From Lewinellaceae bacterium (GTDB lineage Bacteria; Bacteroidota; Bacteroidia; Chitinophagales; Saprospiraceae), in contig JACJYD010000002.1 of assembly GCA_020636275.1 (NCBI GenBank), positions 310,001 to 374,000 of the forward strand: a DNA stretch of 64,000 nucleotides, given 5' to 3'. Position numbers and translations under genes: made by a program. Under the pieces are notes generated by a model. That model had not been told where the DNA came from, did no database searches, and worked only from the letters and a program-made list of their open reading frames with translations. Shown piece by piece: positions 25,783 through 34,732 of this stretch (position 1 is the first letter of the stretch; every line of letters begins with the position of its first letter).

Positions 25783-26694
25783 TTACCGGTCGAAAAGGGG
25801 ACTGTCCAGGTCCCCTTCGGCCTCTGGTTGTTGGTAAGGAGCGATCAGGCTCATAACTTGTTTTACCTCGTCGAAGAGGGTGCGAAAGGTCGGTGCGGTT
25901 CCGGCGTCCCGAAGGCCTTTGTTCAGCGCGTAGCTGAGCGGGCCGCAGGTCTGGTCGCTACCCGGCGGGGTATACTCCCAGTTCAATTGGTTGCCCTGAG
26001 AGGCGGAAAACACGATACAGGGGGCCCAGTTGGGCAACCGGACGGGACCGTCCTCCCAGGTCTGTTCCACCAGGCAATTTCCCTGCAAGCGAATGCTACG
26101 CCAATAGCCTTCCTCCGCCATGGGGATGGTCGTGCCCCTCCGGAAACCCGTACCCCGTGTTGCCGTGCCCGAATGGCAGGCATCGAGCGTGATAAACAGC
26201 CCTCCTTCCGGCCCGAGCACCGGTCGCAGCGCCTGGATCCACTCCCGGAGGTAATCATCGGTCAGCAGGCGCTCGCCCTGGTAGGATGGAGAAAACCGCA
26301 TGGGCGAATCATAGGGCACCAAAGCTTCATCGAAACCATCGGCTTCGTCGCCGTCTGCATCCCGCTTTTGCTGCCCGTGGCCGGAAAAGTGGAAATAGAT
26401 GAAATCGCCGGGCCGGGCGCCGGACCTCAGTTCTTCAAGGGCCTGGACGATGAGCTGGAAGGTCGCCGCCTCGTCCTGCAGGACCTGCACGTTGCTGTCC
26501 GGAATACCCAGTTCACGCGCCGCTTCCCGGACGAGGGGAAGGTCGTTTTCGGAATGAATGTCATCCCAGCCCGTTTGCGGACCGTATCGGCCAACCGTAA
26601 CGATCAGGGCCCGTTTTTGAGGCAGGTTCCCAAAAAGAGGAGCGGAGAAAAGAAATGCCAAACCGCCGATCATTACAATTTCCAGGGCTTTCAT
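25783..26694 (-). CDS. Caspase-family (metacaspase-like, C14) protein, exported or membrane-anchored
   Basis: 303 residues from ATG 26694. Residues 1-22 are hydrophobic, so it is anchored or secreted. The p20-like core carries the catalytic dyad His106 in 'FHFSGHGQQ' and Cys173 in 'ITLDACHSGTATRG'. Between them 'RDADGDEADGFDEALVPYD' is the acidic calcium-binding type segment of metacaspases, which usually cleave after Arg/Lys. A later strand 'APCIVFSASQGNQLNWEY' fits the substrate-pocket region. No effector domain is fused; the neighbour gene 36 bases downstream is the likely partner. Substrate unknown. Confidence 0.88.
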   Translation of the reverse strand: MKALEIVMIGGLAFLFSAPLFGNLPQKRALIVTVGRYGPQTGWDDIHSENDLPLVREAARELGIPDSNVQVLQDEAATFQLIVQALEELRSGARPGDFIYFHFSGHGQQKRDADGDEADGFDEALVPYDSPMRFSPSYQGERLLTDDYLREWIQALRPVLGPEGGLFITLDACHSGTATRGTGFRRGTTIPMAEEGYWRSIRLQGNCLVEQTWEDGPVRLPNWAPCIVFSASQGNQLNWEYTPPGSDQTCGPLSYALNKGLRDAGTAPTFRTLFDEVKQVMSLIAPYQQPEAEGDLDSPLFDR

Positions 26695-26786
26695 AAGCAA
26701 AAAGAAAAGCGTGAACAATTGTAAAATGCAGCATAGCTAAATTTTGGTGTGTGGATGTATACCCGAACCGAAGCGGTTTGGGGCTA

Positions 26787-26826
26787 GTACGGCCGGCAGC
26801 CGTCAAATCAATTTTTCTTCAGTATA
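26787..26826. repeat. TGACGGCC-family palindrome, copy 2 (degenerate)
   Basis: ACGGCCGGCAGCCGTCAAAT followed by CAATTTTTCTTCAGTATA; the latter part matches 61603-61620 with few changes. The left arm is shortened. Confidence 0.6.
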
Positions 26827-26864
26827 ATGCAGCAGGGTCTAAATGGTAACACAAAAAATATAAT

Positions 26865-26922
26865 AAAGAAGAAGGTCCTTTAGCCCTTCTTCTTTCTCAA
26901 ATAATTTTGTTCGCAAAATTAT
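26865..26922. terminator. Two consecutive hairpins before the K+ channel gene
   Basis: AAAGAAGAAGG/CCTTCTTCTTT (11 bp, 9-base loop) is followed by ATAATTTTG-TTCG-CAAAATTAT (9 bp with a TTCG loop), ending 30 bases before the channel ATG. Either could terminate or sit in the leader. The rest of the 26695-26952 gap holds the repeat copy above. Confidence 0.5.
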
Positions 26923-26952
26923 CGCCGTATTTTAGAGCCGAAACCCACTTGC

Positions 26953-28086
26953 ATGCGTAGGAGAAAAAGACCTGTTATCCCCAAACAACCGGAGAAAGAA
27001 AGATTTTCATTGGTCGGAAAGATCAAAGGGGCTGAATTTTTTCAATATACGGGCTCCTACCTCCGCATTCGGATCGCACTCATTCTGTTGGTCACTTCCC
27101 TGGCTTTGGGAGTAGGGGGCTTTATGGTCCTCGAAGGCTATTCCTTCCGCGAGGCCTTTTACATGACCATCATCACGATCTCTACGGTGGGGTATACCGA
27201 AGTACGGCCCTTGAGCCCGAATGGGCAGATCTTTGTCTCCGGGCTTATCCTGCTCTATATCGGAGTGTTTTCCTACAGCGTCTCTGCGTTTACTTTCTAC
27301 GTGATCCAGGGCGAATTTTTTAAGCAGATACACCTCAATTTTCTGGGGAAAAAAATAAAAGAATTGAGAAATCACGTCATTCTTTGCGGCTTTGGGAAAT
27401 ACGGCAAGGAGATTGCCGCCCATTTTATGGCACACCGGGTGCCTTTTGTGGTTATTGAAAAGGACGAGGAGGAAGTGCAGTCCATCCAGAAAGGAACCGC
27501 CCGGATCCTGTACATCCAGGACGATGCGACCCACGACGAAGCGTTGGTAAAGGCCGGCATCGAGCATGCTTCTGCGATGATATCGGCCCTGCCGGACGAT
27601 ACGGAAAATGTATTTACCGTACTGACAGCCAGGCAGTTGAATCCTCGTATTAACATCATTAGCCGGGCGCGGGACCCGCGCTCCCAACGCAAGCTCATGC
27701 GGGCCGGCGCCAACCATGTGGTGATGCCCGAGCAGATCGGAGGTTTTTTCATGGCCACCCTGGTGAGCAAACCCGGTGCGGTGGAGTTTTTCTCCTTCAT
27801 TACCAACCACTACGGTTCGGATATCGATTTTGAGGAATTGCACTACGAACAACTCCCTCCCGCCTGCCAGGGGCATTCGATCCGGGACCTGTCCCTGCGC
27901 CGGGCGTCGGGCGCCAACATCATCGGATTTAAAAAAGCCAATGGCGAATTTGTGGTCAACCCCGGACCGGAAACGGTGCTGGAACCTGGTTCCAGCTTCA
28001 TCTTCATGGGCAATTCGGACCAATTACACGCCTTGCACGACTACCTCGACCATTACGAGTCCTCACACGGGATGCCAAGCTCATGA
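26953..28086 (+). CDS. Potassium channel with RCK (TrkA-N/TrkA-C) domains
   Basis: 377 residues. Two membrane helices (about 41-58 and 88-112) flank the pore loop with selectivity filter 'TVGYTE', the MthK/Kch architecture. A TrkA-N Rossmann domain follows ('VILCGFGKYGKEIAAHF', acidic 'VIEKDEEEV'), then TrkA-C (about 275-365, 'GHSIRDLSLRRASGANIIGFKKANG'). The channel should gate K+ flux in response to nucleotide or Ca2+ bound by the RCK ring. The basic start MRRRKRPVIPKQ is normal. The 3' end overlaps the convergent acyl-CoA synthetase gene by 6 bases. Confidence 0.93.
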   Translation: MRRRKRPVIPKQPEKERFSLVGKIKGAEFFQYTGSYLRIRIALILLVTSLALGVGGFMVLEGYSFREAFYMTIITISTVGYTEVRPLSPNGQIFVSGLILLYIGVFSYSVSAFTFYVIQGEFFKQIHLNFLGKKIKELRNHVILCGFGKYGKEIAAHFMAHRVPFVVIEKDEEEVQSIQKGTARILYIQDDATHDEALVKAGIEHASAMISALPDDTENVFTVLTARQLNPRINIISRARDPRSQRKLMRAGANHVVMPEQIGGFFMATLVSKPGAVEFFSFITNHYGSDIDFEELHYEQLPPACQGHSIRDLSLRRASGANIIGFKKANGEFVVNPGPETVLEPGSSFIFMGNSDQLHALHDYLDHYESSHGMPSS

Positions 28087-30786
28087 GACTTCGGCCGGGG
28101 CATCGGCTTTTTCGAGGTCTAATTCCACATAATAAGCGTCGAATCCTTCTTGGCGGAAGCTGAACCCTTTTTGCTGGAAAATGCGGATCATGCCCTCGTT
28201 ATTGCTCAGCACACTGCCGTAGATCTTCCGGATGCCGCGTTCTTTGGCGATCTCCAGGATATAGTCGGTCATTTTACTGCCCAGCCCTTGTCCCTGCCAG
28301 GGATCGGCCACGACAATGGCATACTCCGCGTTTTCATTCCAGGCATCGCCTACCAGGCGCACCACGCCGGCCATGCGGGGCGGACCTTTGGGGTCTTCCT
28401 GGATCTCGGCGATGATGGCCATTTCCCGGTCGTAGTCGATCTGGGTAAAACGGGTCAGCAACTCGTGCGTCACGTGTGGCACGTAGCCGAAAAAGCGAAA
28501 ATAGACTGTCTCCTTCGACAAAAGCGTGAACATCTCCGCTTCCAGGGGCTCGTCCTCCGGGCGGATGGCGCGGAGCAGGGCGGTCTGCCCGGTTTTGAGC
28601 GTCACCTTCCGGTTGTATTGAGCCGGATAGGGAGAAATGACCAGGTGGGCGTAGGGTTGCCGGCGTTTGTTGAAAGCCGGTTTTTCCAACATGACTTTTG
28701 CGTCGAGCACGATCCCGCCCTTTTCGTCGACGGCAAAGGGATTGATCTCGATCTCGGAGATCTCGGGAAAGTCCATTACCAGGTAAGCGAATTTATGCAA
28801 GACAAACTGAATAGCTGCCAGGTCGATTCCTCTTTCTTCGCGGTAGCCCTTGAGCAGATGATAGATCTTGGTTCCCTCGATCAGACGCTGGGCCAGGGCC
28901 ATATTCAGCGGCGGCAGGCCTACGTTCCGGTCGAGGAAGATCTCCACGGCGATACCGCCCATCCCGAATAGGATGATCGGTCCGAAGATGGGGTCTTTCC
29001 GGGCGCCGAGGATGAGCTCATAACGCTTTTCGACAAAGGGTTCGATCAACACTCCGCGCACCACCTTGTCGGGGTGGTGTTTTTTTGCCAGTTCGACCAG
29101 TTCGTGAAAGGCAAATTTGGCCTGTGTGGCATTTTGGATGGGGTATTTGATCCCTCCAAAATCCGATTTATGAACAGAGGCGTTCAGTTCGGCCTTCATC
29201 ACGACGGGGAAGCCGATGTAACGGCTGGTGTTGGCGGCTGCGGTCTCCGAGGTCACGAGCAGGCTCTCGACGACGGGGATTTCGAAGGTCGTCAGCAAGG
29301 CCTTGGCCTCGGCTTCGGAGAGGCTTTGCCGGTCTTCTTTCAGCGCCTCATCGATAATGCGCTGGGCCTCTTCCTTATCGGGTGAAAAACTGCGGGGGAT
29401 CTCCCGGGGCGTTTCATGGAGCACCTGAAGATTGAGGGTGTAGCTGCACATGAGCAGGAACACTTCGATGGCGCTTTCCGGGTACCGGTAGTTGGGCACT
29501 TTTTCATTTTCCAGAATATCCCTGGCGGCTTGCACTTCTTTTTCACCCATCCAGGTGGCCAGGATCGGCTTCCGGGCCCGGTGGGAGATCTTGCCCACGG
29601 CTTTGGCCACCTCCTCCGAGCTACTCACCCCCTGTGGCGCAAGGATCACCAGGATGCCGTCGACGCCCCGGTCTTCCAGTACGATGGAAAGGGCTTTGCT
29701 GTATCGCTCCGGGGAGGCATCGCCCAGAATGTCGACCGGGTTTCCTCTACTCCAGTCGGCAGGCAGGGCTTCGTTGAGCTTCTGGATGGTTTCCCGCGAC
29801 AGTTTGGCGAGGCGTCCGCCTTTCTGGATCAGAAAATCGGTTGCCAGAACCCCCGGTCCACCCGCATTGGTGATGATGGCCAGGCGGTTATCTTCCGGAC
29901 GGGGCTGCATGGCCAGGGCCTGAGCGCAGTGAAACAGCTGGGCGACGGTATTTACCCGCACGATCCCGGCGCGGTGGAAAGCCGCGGAGAAAGCGGCGTC
30001 GTTTCCCGCCAAAGTACCCGTATGGGAAAGGGTAGCCTGAGCTCCTTCCTGGCTTTTTCCGGCCTTCAGCACGATGATGGGTTTGCTCCGGGAAAAGGCC
30101 CGGGCTGCACTCATGAAGCGGCGGGCATCCCGCAGGGATTCCATGTAGATCAGGATGGACGAAGTGTGTGGGTCCATCCCGAAGTAATCGATCAGATCGT
30201 GAAAACCGATGTCGATCATGGAACCGACCGAGACAAAATGGCTGAATCCCACGTTTTGCTCTGCGGCCCAGTCGAGGATGGTGCTGCCCAGGGCTCCGCT
30301 TTGGGAGATGAGCACGATCCGGCCGGGGAGCACCTTTTGGCTGAGGAAGGTAGCGTTGAGCCCCAGCAGGGGGTTCATGAAGCCGATGCAGTTGGGGCCG
30401 AGTATCCGGATATGGTATTTGGAGGCCACTTTTTTGATCTTTTCAGAACGGCGGCTCCCTTCCCGGCCTACCTCGATAAACCCGGCCGAGAGGATCACGG
30501 CGGATTCGACGCCCGCCTTACCGCATTGTTCGATCACCTCGGGAACCGTCTCTGCAGGCGTAGCGATAATGGCCAGATCGACCTTTTCGGGCACGTTTTT
30601 GATGCTCTTGTAAGCTTCCCGACCGTGAACGGTGTCGTGCCGGATATTTACCGGATATACTTTTCCGGCATAGGAGCCGGACAGAAGGTTTCGGATAAGC
30701 ACATAGCCCACCGACCCTTTCCGGTCGGAGGCGCCGATAGCGGCAATGCTTTTGGGGTTGAATAATTTTTCGAGCTGGTCGCGCAT
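28081..30786 (-). CDS. ADP-forming acyl-CoA synthetase fused to GNAT domain (Pat-like)
   Basis: 901 residues. In order: CoA-binding/ligase alpha part (about 1-460, starting 'FNPKSIAAIGASDRKGSVG'), ATP-grasp beta part (about 480-705, 'FPVVMKAELNASVHKSDFGGI'), and a C-terminal GNAT domain (about 735-890, 'DPWQGQGLGSKMTDYI'). This is the plan of bacterial Pat protein lysine acetyltransferase. His255 in 'TLSHTGTLAG' matches the catalytic phospho-His of ADP-forming acetyl-CoA synthetases; Salmonella-type Pat lacks it, so this protein may keep synthetase activity. A deacetylase gene starts 4 bases upstream, with a Usp gene beyond. It would link acetyl-CoA supply to protein acetylation. Confidence 0.9.
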   Translation of the reverse strand: MRDQLEKLFNPKSIAAIGASDRKGSVGYVLIRNLLSGSYAGKVYPVNIRHDTVHGREAYKSIKNVPEKVDLAIIATPAETVPEVIEQCGKAGVESAVILSAGFIEVGREGSRRSEKIKKVASKYHIRILGPNCIGFMNPLLGLNATFLSQKVLPGRIVLISQSGALGSTILDWAAEQNVGFSHFVSVGSMIDIGFHDLIDYFGMDPHTSSILIYMESLRDARRFMSAARAFSRSKPIIVLKAGKSQEGAQATLSHTGTLAGNDAAFSAAFHRAGIVRVNTVAQLFHCAQALAMQPRPEDNRLAIITNAGGPGVLATDFLIQKGGRLAKLSRETIQKLNEALPADWSRGNPVDILGDASPERYSKALSIVLEDRGVDGILVILAPQGVSSSEEVAKAVGKISHRARKPILATWMGEKEVQAARDILENEKVPNYRYPESAIEVFLLMCSYTLNLQVLHETPREIPRSFSPDKEEAQRIIDEALKEDRQSLSEAEAKALLTTFEIPVVESLLVTSETAAANTSRYIGFPVVMKAELNASVHKSDFGGIKYPIQNATQAKFAFHELVELAKKHHPDKVVRGVLIEPFVEKRYELILGARKDPIFGPIILFGMGGIAVEIFLDRNVGLPPLNMALAQRLIEGTKIYHLLKGYREERGIDLAAIQFVLHKFAYLVMDFPEISEIEINPFAVDEKGGIVLDAKVMLEKPAFNKRRQPYAHLVISPYPAQYNRKVTLKTGQTALLRAIRPEDEPLEAEMFTLLSKETVYFRFFGYVPHVTHELLTRFTQIDYDREMAIIAEIQEDPKGPPRMAGVVRLVGDAWNENAEYAIVVADPWQGQGLGSKMTDYILEIAKERGIRKIYGSVLSNNEGMIRIFQQKGFSFRQEGFDAYYVELDLEKADAPAEVS

Positions 30787-30789
30787 AAT

Positions 30790-31746
30790 TTAAAATTTCC
30801 AAAACTGGCGCAACTGCATAATGGCGCTTTGAAGATTGAGTTCATAGGTTTGCCAGGTTTGCAGTGGGGTTTCGGTCTGTTTTTCGGGATAGGGCATGGG
30901 TTCTCCGTTGATACCGGCCAGGAAGTTATAGACACAGCGCGGGAGTTCCTCCACGTTGTATCCCCCTTCGAGGGTAGCGAAGATGGCCGGAAAGCGTTCC
31001 CGGAGGAGTTCGCCTATGCGGTGGTATGTGCTTGCCGACGTGCGCAATTCGAGCAGAAGGTCGTATTGGTGGGCGTCGAAACCGGCCGAAACCGCGACGA
31101 AATCGGGTTCGAATTGCTCGGCCACCGGGAGGAAAGAAGTGAAGGCATTCATGAAAATATCGTCGCCCGACCCTGGCGGCAGGGGGGCCATTACGGTGTA
31201 TCCGCGCCCTTCACCCTTGCCGATCTCATTGGTCCAGCCGTGCCCTGGGAAGGCCGGGTATTGGTGGAGCGACCAGTACATCACTTGACTGGTTTCGTAG
31301 AATATGTGGCTGGTGCCATCGCCCAGGTGGCCGTCGAAATCGCAGATCAGGACTCGTTTCCCTTGCCGGGCGAGGTATTCGGCGGCGATGGCCACGTTGT
31401 TGAACAGGCAAAAGCCGCTGGCCCGATCGGGATAGGCGTGGTGACCGGGGGGGCGCACGAGGGCGAAATCGCCCTGTTCAGCGGCCTGAATGGTGGCGCC
31501 GACCGCCCGCAGGGCCGCCTCAAAGCTACCGGGAGAAGTGGCGGTATCCTGGTCGAGGTGAATGCCGCCTTCGCAGGCCCGCTTCACCTTTTCGATGTAT
31601 TCGGGATGATGGATCAGTGTCAGGAATTCTTCGCCATTGGGCGCCAGAGTTACGGGCAACTCGCCGAAAGCCTCCAGTCGCTTGTGGTTTTCGGGGTGCA
31701 TACCGGTATTGTGTTCCAGAAAAACGGGATCGTATAACAGTTTCAT
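30790..31746 (-). CDS. Histone-deacetylase-family (AcuC-like) protein deacetylase
   Basis: 318 residues, start 'MKLLYDPVFLEHNTGMHPENHKRL'. Arginase-fold deacetylase motifs are present: 'RPPGHHA' (His102, His103), zinc ligands Asp138 and His140 in 'CDFDGHLGDGT', Asp224 in 'SAGFDAHQ', and 'LEGGYN' with the catalytic Tyr. These enzymes remove acetyl groups from lysines or polyamines. It sits 3 bases upstream of the Pat-like gene on the same strand, an on/off pair for acetylation as in the Bacillus acu locus. Usp and FtsH genes continue the block upstream. Confidence 0.92.
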   Translation of the reverse strand: MKLLYDPVFLEHNTGMHPENHKRLEAFGELPVTLAPNGEEFLTLIHHPEYIEKVKRACEGGIHLDQDTATSPGSFEAALRAVGATIQAAEQGDFALVRPPGHHAYPDRASGFCLFNNVAIAAEYLARQGKRVLICDFDGHLGDGTSHIFYETSQVMYWSLHQYPAFPGHGWTNEIGKGEGRGYTVMAPLPPGSGDDIFMNAFTSFLPVAEQFEPDFVAVSAGFDAHQYDLLLELRTSASTYHRIGELLRERFPAIFATLEGGYNVEELPRCVYNFLAGINGEPMPYPEKQTETPLQTWQTYELNLQSAIMQLRQFWKF

Positions 31747-31771
31747 GATCGGGTGTATTTCTCCTGTATTT

Positions 31772-32629
31772 TCAATTCTCCTCCTCCCGGAATATCAAGA
31801 GGGGGATATGCGTTTGCAGGGCCATGTGCCGGGTATGGCTCTTGTGAAACAGCCGTTCGAAAAAATTCCGGTACGGGGTGGTCATCACGATGAGGTCAAC
31901 GTCGAAGGTCTCGGAAAAGTCGTTCAGGGTCGTCGACAGATCTTCCCCTTTCAGGTTGTGGAACTTGATCTGCAAGGATGGGGCGTGATGGGAAAAGAAG
32001 GTTTCCAGGTCGTTCATATCCAGTACTTTTTCCATATCCTGATCGGATTCGACATGCACGCAGTGCAGAATGGGATTGAACGGTTCGAGGAGTTTGGTCA
32101 GTTCCCAGATATGGTAGGGGTCTGCTTCCTTCAGGTCGGTAGCGAACGCCATGATCTGGAGTTTGTCCAGTTTTGCCTTTTCCGGGATCGCCAGGACGTG
32201 GCATTTGGCGCGCTGGATCACTTCGGAAGTGACGCTTCCGAAGAGTTTTTCAAGGGTGTTGTGCTCGCCCTGGGTACCCATAACGATGAGGTCGATCTCC
32301 TCCCGTTGGGCGAAAGAGGTGATGGTAGATGCCGGCGAGCCGATCTCCACCTGTGTTTCGATGGTGGCTGTATTTTCCAATACATCGGCCACCATTTCCA
32401 CGGAGGTATCGACAAAGGTTTCCAGCAGGGTCCGGGCCACTTCGATCTTTTTCTTGGTGGCCTGGGAGGCCATGACCGGCAAGTCCATGCCCTCGTATTG
32501 CGGGTAGATCGCATGGAGCACCTGGATCTCCGCTTCCAGCTTGTCGGCGAGGAGCAGCGTATAGTGGAAGGCATTTTGTGCCGCTTCGGAGAAATCTGTT
32601 GGAAACAGGATACGCTTGATCTTTTTCAT
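31772..32629 (-). CDS. Tandem universal stress protein (UspA family)
   Basis: 285 residues with two Usp domains. The N-terminal one ('RILFPTDFSEAAQNAFHYTLLLADKL ... DLIVMGTQGEHNTLEKLFGSVTSEVI') has the ATP-binding type G-2x-G-9x-G-S/T pattern in slightly altered form. The second, more diverged, ends 'VDLIVMTTPYRNFFERLFHKSHTRHMA'. It is cytoplasmic. The position directly upstream of a deacetylase and Pat-like pair suggests it could be a substrate, since mycobacterial Pat acetylates a Usp; that is inference. The gap to ftsH is 24 bases. Confidence 0.88.
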   Translation of the reverse strand: MKKIKRILFPTDFSEAAQNAFHYTLLLADKLEAEIQVLHAIYPQYEGMDLPVMASQATKKKIEVARTLLETFVDTSVEMVADVLENTATIETQVEIGSPASTITSFAQREEIDLIVMGTQGEHNTLEKLFGSVTSEVIQRAKCHVLAIPEKAKLDKLQIMAFATDLKEADPYHIWELTKLLEPFNPILHCVHVESDQDMEKVLDMNDLETFFSHHAPSLQIKFHNLKGEDLSTTLNDFSETFDVDLIVMTTPYRNFFERLFHKSHTRHMALQTHIPLLIFREEEN

Positions 32630-32653
32630 TCGTTGGCGTTTAAAGGGTAACTA

Positions 32654-34591
32654 TCAGGGATGTGGTTCCGTTCCGTTCTTTCCGGGGCGGGGGCCAAATA
32701 TTTTTTCCAGTTCATCCTGGAGGACCACCTCTTTATTGAGAAGCAGTTGCGCCAGTTCTTCGAGTTCGGTCCGGTGTTCGATCAGGAGCTGTTTGGTCCG
32801 TGTGTAGGACGATTCGATCAGCTCGCGCACTTCCCGGTCGATAAGTTGGGCGGTAGCTTCACTATAGGGTTTTTGCAGGGATTGTTCGTATTCGCCGGTC
32901 GAGTCGTAGTAGCTGATATTGCCCATTTCGGGATCGAGTCCGTAGAAGGCCACCATGGTATAGGCCTGTTTCGTGACTTTTTCCAGGTCGTCGAGGGCGC
33001 CGGAGGATACTTCGTCAAAGATAATATCTTCGGCAGCTCTTCCACCCAAGGCGGCACACAGCCGGTCGAGAAACTGACTGCGGGTGTAGATCTGGTGTTC
33101 TTCGGGCAGGTACCAGGCGGCGCCGAGCGATTTCCCGCGGGGCACGATCGAAACTTTCATCAGGGTATCTGTATGTTCGAGGTGCCAGCTGACGGTAGCG
33201 TGGCCCGATTCGTGGTAGGCCACGATCTTTTTTTCTTTTTCGGAAATGATCTTGGTCTTTTTCTCCAATCCGGCTATGATGCGGTCGATAGCTTCGGTAA
33301 AATCCTCCATTTCGATGGCGGTCTTTTTGCGCCTGGCCGCGATCAGGGCGGCTTCGTTGCAGATGTTGGCGATATCGGCCCCGGAGAAACCGGGCGTTTG
33401 TCCGCCCAGGGTGTGGAGGTCAATGGAGTCGGCTAGCTTGAGCGGGCGGATATGGACCTTAAAGATCGCTTTGCGCTCCTCCAGGTTGGGCAGTTCGAGG
33501 TAAATATGGCGGTCGAAACGCCCGGGGCGCAAAAGGGCCCGGTCGAGCATATCGGCCCGGTTGGTAGCGGCCATGACGATTACCCCGGTATTGGTACCGA
33601 AACCATCCATCTCGGTGAGCAACTGGTTGAGGGTGCTCTCCCGTTCGTCGTTGGCTTGCAGCGAGAAGGCTTTGCTGCGCGAGCGGCCGATGGCGTCGAT
33701 CTCGTCGATGAAGATGATGCTGGGCGCTTTTTCCTTGGCTTTGCGGAACAGGTCGCGCACCCGCGAAGCGCCCACCCCGACGAACATTTCCACAAACTCC
33801 GAGCCGGAGATCGAGAAGAAGGGCACTTTGGCCTCCCCGGCAACCGCCCTTGCCATCAGGGTTTTTCCCGCGCCGGGAGGACCGACCAGGATGACCCCCT
33901 TTGGGATCTTGGCGCCGAGGCGGGTATAGGTTTCCGGATTTTTCAGAAAATCGACGATCTCCATGACCTCGACCTTGGCCTCTTCCAGGCCGGCCACATC
34001 CTGGAAAGTCACCTTGCTGGTATTCGTGTCATCGAACACCTGTGCACCCGATTTGCCGAAATCAAAGGGATTAAATCCGCTGCCGCTGCCACTGCCTCGT
34101 CCAACGCGGCGCAGGATGAAGATCCATACCGCAGCGATGATCAGCAAGGGGATGGTCCAGGAAAGGATCTCGCCCCACCAGTTGGAGCGCTTTTGGTATT
34201 TGATGGGGATGGGATCCAGGTTGTATTTGGCGATGGCTTCATCCACCTTGTCTTCGAAATGCTCGCCCGAACCAATATTGATGAAGTAATGCGGACCTTC
34301 CTTTCCTTTGGAGATATCCTTGTAAGCGCCTTGGCCCAGGCGTTCGGGCTTGATAAAGATCTCGGCCTTGTCCTGGTTGACGATCACGATGGATTCCACG
34401 TCCTGATTTGCCAGCATGTTATTCTCGAAATCGAGCCAGGTTGTCTCCTTCATTGATCCGGAGCCCCACATTAGCCATTGGCTGATCAGCAGGACGGCGA
34501 CGAGGATATATACCCACCACCACCCTTGCAACGGCCCGCCGGGCGGTTTGGGTTTCTGAGGAGGAGGAGTTTGGGGGTCATTATTGCCCAT
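32654..34591 (-). CDS. ftsH: ATP-dependent zinc metalloprotease FtsH
   Basis: 645 residues. A Pro-rich start is followed by a membrane helix (about 24-42), a periplasmic domain, a second helix ('ILSWTIPLLIIAAVWIFIL'), the AAA domain with Walker A 'GPPGAGKT', Walker B 'IIFIDEIDAIG' and second region of homology 'LLRPGRFDRHI', then the protease with zinc site 'HESGH'. It is the membrane-bound hexamer that degrades damaged membrane proteins and short-lived regulators. The G/S-rich stretch 'GRGSGSGSG' after the second helix is typical of this phylum. It is upstream of the Usp gene in the same orientation. Confidence 0.97.
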   Translation of the reverse strand: MGNNDPQTPPPQKPKPPGGPLQGWWWVYILVAVLLISQWLMWGSGSMKETTWLDFENNMLANQDVESIVIVNQDKAEIFIKPERLGQGAYKDISKGKEGPHYFINIGSGEHFEDKVDEAIAKYNLDPIPIKYQKRSNWWGEILSWTIPLLIIAAVWIFILRRVGRGSGSGSGFNPFDFGKSGAQVFDDTNTSKVTFQDVAGLEEAKVEVMEIVDFLKNPETYTRLGAKIPKGVILVGPPGAGKTLMARAVAGEAKVPFFSISGSEFVEMFVGVGASRVRDLFRKAKEKAPSIIFIDEIDAIGRSRSKAFSLQANDERESTLNQLLTEMDGFGTNTGVIVMAATNRADMLDRALLRPGRFDRHIYLELPNLEERKAIFKVHIRPLKLADSIDLHTLGGQTPGFSGADIANICNEAALIAARRKKTAIEMEDFTEAIDRIIAGLEKKTKIISEKEKKIVAYHESGHATVSWHLEHTDTLMKVSIVPRGKSLGAAWYLPEEHQIYTRSQFLDRLCAALGGRAAEDIIFDEVSSGALDDLEKVTKQAYTMVAFYGLDPEMGNISYYDSTGEYEQSLQKPYSEATAQLIDREVRELIESSYTRTKQLLIEHRTELEELAQLLLNKEVVLQDELEKIFGPRPGKNGTEPHP

Positions 34592-34643
34592 GATAGATAC
34601 TTTGGGTAGATTTTAAAAATACCGGGTCCTGCGTCATCGCTGA

Positions 34644-34681
34644 CATGAGAAAAATCAATGCGGGCAGTGATTTTTCTCATG
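34644..34681. repeat. 14-bp inverted repeat between ftsH and the kinase-like operon
   Basis: CATGAGAAAAATCA and its perfect complement flank a 10-base loop, 53 bases upstream of the ftsH start. It may be the terminator of the upstream operon or part of the ftsH leader; no long T-run is present. Confidence 0.5.
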
Positions 34682-34732
34682 CATAAACGTTTTTTTCAGC
34701 CTGAGTTGCCTGCTCAATTCAGGTTGTAATTT

